Shown: positions 23,417-34,850 of the stretch, in pieces | Layout of the letters: the number at the start of each line of letters is the position of its first letter | How positions within the stretch are numbered: the stretch's first letter is position 1 | NCBI GenBank assembly: GCA_032207245.1 | Contig: CM063508.1 | Span: 115,249,802-115,313,801 of the forward strand | DNA from: Pardosa pseudoannulata | Taxonomy: Eukaryota; Arthropoda; Arachnida; Araneae; Lycosidae | Reading direction: 5' to 3' | Length of the DNA: 64,000 bases | Program-made: the position numbers and the translations under genes | The notes under the pieces: generated by a model | Databases searched by the model: none | What the model was told of the DNA's origin: nothing | Seen by the model: the letters and a program-made list of their open reading frames with translations, nothing else

Positions 23417-24192
23417 TGTACCGATGTACTTTTACGATGATCAGAACGTGCATATGCAGCTGTGGAATAAATTTCCAAGAAAAATTTAGGTGCAGCTGTT
23501 GACTTCGAATTTTAGTGGGGACCCCTGCGAATGAGTTATAGATCACGGAGTGGCACAAGTGTAACGGCCAAGCCAGACCGGGATGTAGCCATGAGATATG
23601 AGAGCAGGGGCTACGAAATAATGCCAGCTTTCCCAAAAAAGCCTATTTTAATTACCCCACCTGCACGCCCGAAGGGGTTTCGGATGTGGGAAAATTTCAC
23701 AAACAAGAGATTGGCAAGGAAGAAAAAGGGGCGTTAAAACCGAGGTGATGAGTTGTGAAAGAGAGTGAAGAAATAGGAGTCGAAGTCGGGATTCAAGAGT
23801 TACTGGACATCGAAATCCCGTGCCTGTATGTCCGCACGCACGCACTGACTTTCTGTACGCCCGGACACCCGCACCGACATACAACATGATAACTGCTCTA
23901 GCCTTCTCTCCTGTAATTACTGGAGGTAAACTTGATAATTATTCATACCAATTACCTTGAGTCTCAGAATCTTTTAATTAAGGAATAACGTATAAAAACA
24001 GAAAGAAAATTGTAATGAATTGTGTTATAATGATAAATGAAGAATAATGAATTATATATATGTTAATCCAAAAATAACGTCTGTAATTAATTTTTGTACA
24101 TAATAAATGTTTTTAGTTCAAATATAAGATATATTTTTACCGTGTTTCCACTTAACGAACACTGGTGTTCGCATTGTAAGTACGTTACGACA
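23417..24192 (+). mobile_element. Probable solo LTR (TGT...ACA, 776 bp)
   Basis: This block is GC-richer than the satellite around it and interrupts the repeat order. It starts TGTACCGATGTACTT and ends AAGTACGTTACGACA, ends that are imperfect inverted repeats of each other over about 20 bp. A TATAAAA (23991-23997) is followed 105 bp later by AATAAA (24102-24107), the layout of U3-R-U5. No matching target duplication is visible (ATTAT before, GATCT after). The satellite phase also differs on the two sides, so a rearrangement or another element class is possible. A 68-residue ORF at 23531-23737 (basic, Arg/Lys/Pro-rich) lies in the putative U3 and has no recognised family. Confidence 0.45.
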
Positions 24193-27100
24193 GATCTACT
24201 AATTCTGAAGAACATGGCTCAAAAACGACATAAGGAAAGAAAAACAGTTTATTTCGACAGAAAATAAAGAATTGAAATCATTCAGCATATTACTGGATAT
24301 ATTTGAATATATATAATAAAAATTCTCACATAATATTCCTGCACTTTCATTTGTATGAACAATTGCATGAACATATAATAAATCACAGAAAATATTTGCA
24401 TTCAAACAAAAAATAAACTCACAAAGTGAATATATAAGAAATATGTTGTTGAATCGATTACAATCTATTTTGTCAGAACTAAAAAAGAAATATTGTCTTT
24501 ATAGAGTCTTAAATTAAATTCTCTTTAATTTCACCTGTAATTACACAATTGCAAGATGATTATATTACTGCTATTTAGTGATATTTAAGCTATAGGAAAA
24601 AATTTCAGTCACACGAAAATATAAATACATAAAGCAATTGTATAATAACTATATTAAGTCAGAATAACTTTAAACACTGAGTATATTAAAAAAAAACAAT
24701 TTAGTCTTTATTCGAAATCTCAAGTTAATTCATCTTTAATTCAATTTGTGACTGCATAACTACAGGAAGATACAGTAAAATTATGGAGGAAAAAAATTGC
24801 ATTCAAATAAAATACGCGTAAAATAATTATGAAATAAATCTAATGGCAAAAAATCTCAACTCGCATTACACAAAGCGTTATATAAGAAATATGTTGTTGA
24901 ATCGAATACAATCTATTTTGTCAGAACTTGTACCACTGACTATATTATTGAATTTATTTCAAAAGCAATATTGCCTTTACAGAGTCTTAAATTAAATCCT
25001 CTTTAATTTCATTTGTGATTATACAACTGCATGATGATTATATTTCAGATATTTAGTGATATTTTAGTTATAGGAGAAAATTTCAGTCACAGAAAAAAAT
25101 AAATATATAAAAGAACTGTGTAATAAATCTATTAAGTCAAAAGAACTGGAACCACTAAGTATATTGAAAAAACAATTAAGTCTTTATTCGATATCTCAAC
25201 TTAATTCTTCTTTAATTCAATTTTTGACTACACAACTATATGAAGATACAGTTAAATTACAGAGTAAAAATATTACGTGCAAACAAATAACGCGTAAAAT
25301 AATTATGTAATAAATCCGTTGGCGAAAAACCGCAACTCGCATTACACACAAAGTGATTATATAAGAAATATATTGTTGAATATAATACAATCTATTTTGT
25401 CAGAACTTGTACCACTGACTATATATATTATTGAATATGTTTAAAAAGCAATATTATCTTTACAAAAAGTCTTAAATTAAATCCTCTTTAATTTCACTTG
25501 TGATTATACAACTGCATGATGATTATGTTACTGATATTTAAGTTATAAGAAAAATTTCAGTGAAACGAAAAAATAAATACATAAAACAACTGTATAATAA
25601 ATCTATTAAGTCAGAAGAACACGAAACACTGAGTATATTGAAAAAATAATTTAGACTTTATTTGAAATCTCAACTAAATTCCTCTTTAATTCAATTTGTG
25701 ACTGCACAACTACATGAAGATAGAGTTAAATTATAGAGAAAAAAATACATGCAAACAAAAAACGCGTAAAATAATTATGTAATAAATCTGAAGGCGAAAA
25801 ACTGCAACTCGCATTACACACAAAGTGATTATATAAGAATTATGTTGTTGAATCGAATACAATCTATTTTGTCAGAACTTGTACCACTGACTATATTATT
25901 GAATATGTTTAAATAGCAATATTATCTTTAGAGAGTCTTAAATTAAATCCTCTTTAAATTCACCTGTGATTATACAACTGCATGATGATTATGTTACTGA
26001 TATTTAAGTTATAAGAGAAAATTTCAGTGAAACGAAAAAATAAATACATAAAACAACTGTATAATAAATCTATTAAGTCAGAATAACTAGAACCACTAAG
26101 TATATTGAAAAAATAATTTAGACTTTATCCGAAATCTCAAGTTAATTCCTCTGTAGTTGTGTAGTTACAAATTGTTAATTCAATTTGTAACTACACAACT
26201 ATATGAAGATACAGTTAAATTACAGAGGAAAAAAAATACATTCAACCAAAATCGCGTAAAATAATTATGTAATAAATCTGATGGCGAAAAACTGCAACTC
26301 GCATTACACAGACAGTGATTATATAAGAAATATGTTGTTGAATCGAATACAATCTATTTTGCCAGAACTTGTACCACTGATTATATATATTACTGAATAT
26401 GTTTAAAAAGCAATGTTATCTTTACAGAAAGTCTTAAATTAAATCCTCTTTAATTTCACTTGTGATTATAAAATTACATGATGATTATGTTTTCTATATT
26501 GTATGATATTTAAATTATAAGAGAAACCTTTAGTCACACGAAAAAAATAAATACATAAAACAACTGTATAATGAATCTATTAAGTCAGAAGAACTGAAAC
26601 CACTAAGTATATTGAAAAAATAATTTAGCCTTTATTCGAAATCTCAACTTAATTCCTCTTTAATTCAATTTGTGACTACACAGTTCCATGAAGATACAGT
26701 TAAATTATAGAGAAAAAAATACATGCAAACAAAAAACGCGTAAAATAATTATGTAATAAATCTGAAGGCGAAAAACGGCAACTCGCATTACACACAAAGT
26801 GATTATATAAGAAATATGATATTGAATTGAATACAATCTATTTTGTTAGACCTTGTACCTTTTTACAAAAAGTCTTAAATTAAATCCTCTTTAATTTCAC
26901 TTGTGATTATACAACTGAATGATGATTAAGTTACTGATATTGCATGGTATTTAAGTTATAGGAGAAAATACCATTGAAACGAAGAGATAATTACATAAAA
27001 CAACTGTATAATAAATCTATTAAGTCAGAAGAACTGAAACCACTAAGTATATTGAAAAAAAATTAGTCTTTATTCGAAATCTCAAGTTAATTCCTCTTTA

Positions 27101-30100
27101 ATTCAATTTGTGACTACAAAGCTACACGAAGATGCAGTTAAATTATAGAGAAAAAAAATTACATTCAAACAAAAAAAGCGTAAAATAATTATGTAATAAA
27201 TTTGATGGCGAAAAACCGTAACTCGCAGTAAACACAAAGTGATTATATAAGAAATATGTTGTTGAATCGAATACAATCTATTTTGTCAGAACTTGTACCA
27301 CTGACTATATTATTGAATTTATTTCAAAAGCAATATTACCTTTACAGAGTCTTAAATTAAATCCTCTTTAATTTCACTTGTGATTATACAACTGCAGGAT
27401 GATTATATTACCGATATTGCATGATATTTAAGTTATAAGAGAAAATTTCAGTCACACGAAAAAATAAATACATAAAACAACTGTATAATAAATCTATTAA
27501 GTCAGAAGAACTCGAAACATTGAGTATATTGAAAAAAAATTAGTCTTTATTCGAAATCTCAAGTTAATTCCTCTTTAATTCAATTTGTGACTACAAAGCT
27601 ACACGAAGATGCAGTTAAATTATAGAGAAAAAAAATTACATTCAAACAAAAAAAGCGTAAAATAATTATGTAATAAATCTGATGGTGAAAAACCGTAAAT
27701 TGCATTACACACAAAGTGATTATATAAAAAATATGTTATTGAATCGAATACAATCTATTTCGTCAGAACTTGTACCACTGACTATATTAATGAATATATT
27801 TAAAAAGCAATATTGCCTTTAGAGAGTCTTAAATTAAATCCTCTTTAATTTCACTTGTGATTATACAACTGCAGGATGATTATATTACCGATATTGCATG
27901 ATATTTAAGTTATAAGAGAAAATTTCAGTCACACGAAAAAATAAATACATAAAACAACTGTATAATAAATCTATTAAGTCAGAAGAACTGGAACCACTAA
28001 GTATATTGAAAAAATAATTTAGTCTTTATTCGAAATCTCAACTTAATTCCTCTTTAATTCAATTTGTAACTACACAACTACATGAAGATACAATTAAATT
28101 ACAGAGGGAAAAATATTACATGCAAACAAAAAACGCGTAAAATAATTATGTAATAAATCTGATGGTGAAAAACCGTAAATTGCATTACACACAAAGTGAT
28201 TATATAAAAAATATGTTATTGAATCGAATACAATCTATTTCGTCAGAACTTGTACCACTGACTATATTAATGAATATATTTAAAAAGCAATATTGCCTTT
28301 AGAGAGTCTTAAATTAAATCCTCTTTAATTTCATTTGTCATTTTACAACTGCATGATAATTATGTTACTAGTATTTAAGTTATAAAAGAAAATTTCTGTC
28401 ACACGAAAAAATAAATACATAAAACAACTGTATAATAAATCTATTAAGCTAGAAGAACACGAAACACGAGTATATTGAAAAAATAATTTAGTCTTTATTC
28501 GAAATCTAAACTTAATTCCTCTTTAATTCAATTTGTAACTACACAACTACATGAAGATACAGTTAAATTATAGAGGAAAAAAATTACATTCAAACAAAAA
28601 GCGCGTAAAATAATTATGTAATAAATCTAATGGCGAAAAACCGTAACATGCATTACACACAAAGTGATTATATAAGAAATATGTTATTGAATCGAATACA
28701 ATGTATTTTGTCAGAACTCGTACCACTGACTATATTAATGAATATATTTAAAAAGCAATATTGCCTTTACAGAGTCTTAAAATAAATCCTCTTTAATTTC
28801 ATTTGGGATTCTACAACTGCATGATGATTATGTTACTGATATTGCATGATATTTAAGATATAGGAGAAAATTTCAGTCACACGAAAAAATAAATACATAA
28901 AACAACTGTATAATAAATCTATTAAGTCAGAAGAACTCGAAACACTGAGTACACTGAAAAAAAATCTAGCTTTATTCGAAATCTCAAATTAATTCTTCTT
29001 TAATTCAATTTGTAACTACACAACTACATGAAGATACAGTTAAATTACAGAGGGAAAAATTACACTTAAACACAAAAAGGAGTAAAATAATTATGTAATA
29101 AATCTGATGGCGAAAAACCGCAAATTGCATTGCACACAAAGTGCTTCTATAAGAAATATGTTGTTGAATCGAATACAATATATTTGGTTAGAACTTCTAC
29201 CATTGACTATATTACTGAATATATTTAAAAAACAATATTGTCTTTACAGAGTCTTAAATTAAATCCTCTTTAATTTCACCTGTGATTATACAACTGCATG
29301 ATGATTATGTTACCGATATTGCAGGATATTTAAGTTATAAGAGAAAATTTCAGTCACACGAAAAAATAAATACATAAAACAACTGTATAATAAATCTATT
29401 AAGTCAGAAGAACTGGAACGACTAAGTATATTAAAAAAATAATTTAGTCTTTATTCGAAATCTCAAATTAATTCTTCTTTAATTCAATTTGTAACTACAC
29501 AACTACATGAAGATACAGTTAAATTACAGAGGGAAAAATTACACTTAAACACAAAAACGCGTAAAATAATTATGTAATAAATTTGATGGCGAAAAACCGT
29601 AACTCGCAGTAAACACAAAGTGATTATATAAGAAATATGTTGTTGAATCAAATACAATCTATTTTGTCAGAACTTGTACCACTGACTATATATATATATT
29701 ACTGAATATGTTTAAAAAGCAATATTATTTTTACAGAAAGTCTTAAATTAAATCCTCTTTAATTTCACTTGTGATTATACAACTGCATGATGATTATATT
29801 ACCGATATTTAAGTTATAAGAGAAAATTTCAGTTACACGAAAATATAAATACATAAAACAACTGTATAATAAATCTATTAAGTCAGAAGAACTGGAACGA
29901 CTAAGTATATTGAAAGAATAATTTAGTCTTTATTCGAAATCTCAACTTAATTCCTCTTTAATTCAATTTGTAACTACACAACTACATGAAGATACAGTTA
30001 AATTATAGAGGAAAAAATTACATTCAAATAAAATACGTGTAAAATAATTATGTAATAAATCTGATGGCGAAAAACGGCAACTCGCATTACAAAGTGATTA

Positions 30101-31490
30101 TATAAGAAATATGATATTGAATTGAATACAATCTATTTTGTTAGACCTTGTACCTTTTTACAAAAAGTCTTAAATTAAATCCTCTTTAATTTCACTTGTG
30201 ATTATACAACTGAATGATGATTAAGTTACTGATATTGCATGGTATTTAAGTTATAGGAGAAAATACCATTGAAACGAAGAGATAATTACATAAAACAACT
30301 GTATAATAAATCTATTAAGTCAGAAGAACTCGAAACATTGAGTATATTGAAAAAAAATTAGTCTTTATTCGAAATCTCAAGTTAATTCCTCTTTAATTCA
30401 ATTTGTGACTACAAAGCTACACGAAGATGCAGTTAAATTATAGAGAAAAAAAATTACATTCAAACAAAAAAAGCGTAAAATAATTATGTAATAAATTTGA
30501 TGGCGAAAAACCGTAACTCGCAGTAAACACAAAGTGATTATATAAGAAATATGTTGTTGAATCAAATACAATCTATTTTGTCAGAACTTGTACCACTGAC
30601 TATATATATATATTACTGAATATGTTTAAAAAGCAATATTATTTTTACAGAAAGTCTTAAATTAAATCCTCTTTAATTTCACTTGTGATTATACAACTGC
30701 ATGATGATTATATTACCGATATTTAAGTTATAAGAGAAAATTTCAGTTACACGAAAATATAAATACATAAAACAACTGTATAATAAATCTATTAAGTCAG
30801 AAGAACTCGAAACATTGAGTATATTGAAAAAAAATTAGTCTTTATTCGAAATCTCAAGTTAATTCCTCTTTAATTCAATTTGTGACTACAAAGCTACACG
30901 AAGATGCAGTTAAATTATAGAGAAAAAAAATTACATTCAAACAAAAAAAGCGTAAAATAATTATGTAATAAATTTGATGGCGAAAAACCGTAACTCGCAG
31001 TAAACACAAAGTGATTATATAAGAAATATGTTGTTGAATCAAATACAATCTATTTTGTCAGAACTTGTACCACTGACTATATATATATATTACTGAATAT
31101 GTTTAAAAAGCAATATTATTTTTACAGAAAGTCTTAAATTAAATCCTCTTTAATTTCACTTGTGATTATACAACTGCATGATGATTATATTACCGATATT
31201 TAAGTTATAAGAGAAAATTTCAGTTACACGAAAATATAAATACATAAAACAACTGTATAATAAATCTATTAAGTCAGAAGAACTGGAACGACTAAGTATA
31301 TTGAAAAAATAATTTAGTCTTTATTCGAAATCTCAACTTAATTCCTCTTTAATTCAATTTGTAACTACACAACTACATGAAGATACAGTTAAATTACAGA
31401 GGGAAAAAAATTACATTCAACCAAAAAACGCGTAAAATAATTATGTAATAAATCTGATGGCGAAAAACCGCAACTCGCATTAGGCTAGAA
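24193..31490. repeat. Satellite array C, ~470 bp dimeric unit, about 15 copies
   Basis: The landmark TATAAGAAATATGTTGTTGA recurs about every 465-490 bp (near 24430, 24890, 25355, 25840, 26320, 27245, 29630, 30540, 31015 and variants between). Each unit has two related halves. One has AATTAAATCCTCTTTAATTT with ATACAACTGCATGATGATTA; the other has TTAATTCCTCTTTAATTCAA with ACACAACTACATGAAGATAC. Both halves then carry AATCTATT..GTCAGAA, so the unit is an ancestral dimer of ~215 and ~255 bp. Some neighbours are almost identical over more than 450 bp, indicating recent amplification. Confidence 0.93.
26154..26201. repeat. Perfect 48 bp hairpin within one satellite C copy
   Basis: Arms of 21 bp (26154-26174 and 26181-26201) are perfect inverted repeats around TTAATT. 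Other satellite copies contain only the right arm. The left arm is therefore an inverted duplication private to this monomer. Confidence 0.92.
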
Positions 31491-32800
31491 CATACATTTT
31501 AGAACAAAGTGGAAGAAAATGTCAGAAAAAGTGCAAATATTTGTTTTTTGACTACCTGATTAATTTCTCCTTTTCGCCTGCAGTTCTTTCTGTTTCTTCC
31601 CCTTTTTCAGTTGGCACTAGTTCAATATTTTGTATTCATAAGTAGCTGGCATTAGGGATAAAGAAAGACTAAAAACGAAATGCTAATAAGATACATACAA
31701 ATGAGAGCAGTAATGCGTTTTTAAAAACGCTCAGCACTTTTACACTGAGGTTTTTATTATTCTTTGCTGACTAAGCGTTCAAGAAACCCAGTTCCTCCAA
31801 AGCTGTGATAGAGAAAATTACATAAAATAACATATTATACTTTATAATTTATAGTGCATAAATTTATTCATATTGACGAATAAAAGATAGTTTTAAAGAA
31901 TTTATCGTCCGACATCTTTTAAAATTTCATCATTTTAAAAGGCGAATATGTCTCGACTTTTGCAGAGAACATATTTGTCAGCTAAAGAACTGGAAATTTT
32001 ATGTTAATCAAATGAGTAAATGATGGAAGTTCACACGTGGCGTAATGTTTCGTAGGTTTTGTCAATAAAATATGCGTCAACTGATGGAATTTAAATTCGT
32101 TTAATCTGCATCGATAAAGTGAGATGCAATTCTTATTTATTTATTTTTCGTGTGATCTTCGAAGGTCAAACTTCAATACCAAGTAACTCATTAAAGCAAA
32201 TTTTGTTAAATAAATATTTTGCCTCTTTAAAAATAATCTTTTACTTTGGTTCATTTTAGTTATTGATTACATTTTGAAGTGTTTTTTTTTCCTGTTTAAA
32301 TTTTCTAAGTAGTAATTGAAAAAACATGAACTCGACAAAATTTAAAATTAATTAGTTTTCTTTATGGATAAAATTAAACTTACATACAATTTTGGATATA
32401 TATGATCCAGCTAAATAATTATCTTGTGTATTTATTCTGTGTATATTTGAAAAGATTTTGACTGTTTTAATCAGTAAATGACTTTGATACTACATGAGTG
32501 CTCATTGAATATTAAATCGAATTCTTAAAATTGACCAATGGTTAGTTCAAACCCATTAACAAAGGTAATAAAATGCTATAAATGTACATAAAATTGTATA
32601 CTTTGAAAACTTCTGAAATGTTATTTGAAAAGGAAACTCTAAGTTTTGATGCTTAAACAATGTTCGTTATCATGTTATTATTTTTTTAATAATTGCTAAG
32701 ACCGTTAACCTGTAACTGATGTGGTATTTTGTAAATTACAACTACCTACAGTTGTTCTTTTCAATTAAATTTCAACTTATTTGTAATATAGTAAGTGATA
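31490..32800. other. Spacer between satellite blocks, no gene seen
   Basis: The satellite phase breaks at about 31483 and unrelated AT-rich sequence follows. No coding or RNA signal is supported. Confidence 0.5.
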
Positions 32801-34850
32801 ATGACAGCAGTCTGTTAGAGGATGCCGAGAAAATCACGGATCATTTATAATTTAGTTGGAATAAAATCCTTAGGCATGAATTCTATGAGAAAACAGTAGT
32901 TATACAGGGTGCCTCCTCTCAAAACAACTGCATTCTCTGCACAGCTAGATTCATCGTTTTAGTTATTGATTAAAACTACTCAAATGTTCCTGTTCCATAG
33001 TTTACGAGAAAAATACGAAAAACAAAGTATGATGTCACTGCCCATGCAAGAAAAAAAAACACTTTACTGGACATATCAACAACAGTATTATCATGTATTT
33101 CCAGACGATAATGTCTAAAACGTTCGCCACGCATATCGTGTCACGCATGCGTGCACCATGGAATGACGTTAAGCCGGCGTAGAAGTGGTATTTAAAAGGC
33201 TGTATGTTGCAGCTACCGGTAGTCTTCGTATGGTGCCCATGTATTCCGTTCGTGACTACTGCGACATGTAACTGATGTACGTCCGATGTAATGGAAATGC
33301 CTTACATACTGTTTGGGAGTATGGCCGTGTATATATTGCTGTTGATATATTCAATAAAGTGTTTTTTTCTTGCAACCGGCAGTGATGTCGTACTTTGTTG
33401 TGCGATTTTTTTTTTTCAGATTGTATAACTGGAAGGATAATGGTTTAAAAAAGAGATATAAAGAAGTAAAATAGTCTATTTCGTAAAGCGATGTAGAACT
33501 GGTACCACTGTGTATGCTACTTGATACATTTAAAAAGCAATATGATCTTTACACAAAATCTCAAGCAATTTTTCTGTAATTTTATTTTTAAATACTCAAC
33601 TACATGATGATTTTTAGTTAGTAACACATACGTTAGTAGACACATAAAATGATTGTATAATAAATCCATTAATGCACGTAACACAATCTATTAAGCCAAG
33701 AGATGAAAAAAGGAACCATGGAGTACCTTAATAAAATTGAGTATACATAAAAAAATAATATATTTTTTGTACTAAATCTCAATTCCTTTTTAATTAAGTT
33801 TGGGAATACGCAACTACTAATTATTTGTAAAAAATGACAGTAATATGCTAGAAGGAGATGAAAAAAATCACGGATCGTTTATAATTTAGTGGGATTAAAA
33901 TCCTTAGGCATGAAGCCTATGAGACCTTACAACAGTAGGTATATTCAATTATTCAATTTTGATTGATTCAGATTAAAAAATTAAGGAGATAATGGCTTAA
34001 AAAAGAGATATAAAGAAGAAAAATAGTCTATTTCGTAAGGTGATGTAGAACTGATATCACTGAGTATGCCACTGAATACATTTGAAAAGCAATATGACCT
34101 TTACGAAATATTTCAATGAATTTTTCTGTAATTTCATTTTTAATGATGATTTTTAGTTAGTAACAAATACGTTAATAAACACATAAAATGACTATATAAT
34201 AAATCGATTAATGTATGTAACACAATGCATTAACTCAAGAGATGGAAAAGTGGAACCACGAAGTACTTTAATAAAATTGAGTATACATAAAAAATAATAT
34301 ATTTTTTGTACTAAAGATCAAGTCCTTTTTAATTAAGTTTGGGAATACACAACTGCTAGTTATTTGTGGAAAATGACAGTAATCTGCTAGAAGGTGATAA
34401 AAAAATCACGGATTGCTTATAATTTAGTAGGATTAAAATCCTTAGGTATGAAGCCTATGAGACCTTACAACAGTAGTTATATTCAATTTTTCAACTTCGA
34501 TTGGTTCAGATTGCATAATTAAGGGAATAATGGCTTAAAAAGAGATATAAAGGAGAAAAATAGTCTATTTCGTAAGGTGATGTAGAACTGGTAGCACTGA
34601 GTATGCTACTGGATACATTTGAAAAGTAATATGACCTTTACACAAAATTTTCAATTCAATTTTTTTGTAATTTCATTTTTAATTACTCAACTACACAATG
34701 ATTTTTAGTTAGTAACAAATACGTTAATAAATACATAAAATTATTACTTAGTAAATCGATTAATGTATATAACACAATATATTAACTCAAAATTTAAAAA
34801 ATAAAGTATTTACCCCAGTCATATTTTTTTTAAATATTATTTGAAAGCCT
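32800..34850. repeat. Satellite superfamily C, diverged right-flank copies, ~540 bp unit
   Basis: Three successive copies share GGCTTAAAAAGAGATATAAA-type words, TAGTCTATTTCGTAA, ATCACGGATC and CCTTAGGCATGAA, with spacing near 540 bp. The GTAGAACTGGTACCACTGAG and ACACAACT words link them to array C. The first copy is interrupted by the insert at 32905-33416. Confidence 0.75.
32905..33416. mobile_element. Insert with ~60 bp inverted repeats, class unknown
   Basis: Paralogous satellite copies read directly from GTAGTTATATTC to TCAGATTG. Here ~510 bp starting CAGGGTGCCTCC and ending in a T-run lies between GTTATA and CAGATTG. Inside, 33011-33070 and 33351-33410 are imperfect inverted repeats (ACAAAGTATGATGTCACTGC against GCAGTGATGTCGTACTTTGT). 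The loop is GC-richer and holds GGTATTTAAAAGGC (33187-33200) and AATAAAG. It could be a fold-back element, a MITE, or an LTR-derived fragment. Confidence 0.6.

Noticed and set aside
24193..31490. CRISPR-like array of regular repeats
   Set aside because: Units are ~470 bp and diverge along their whole length, without constant repeats and unique spacers. The setting is eukaryotic. The same applies to the 74 bp array.
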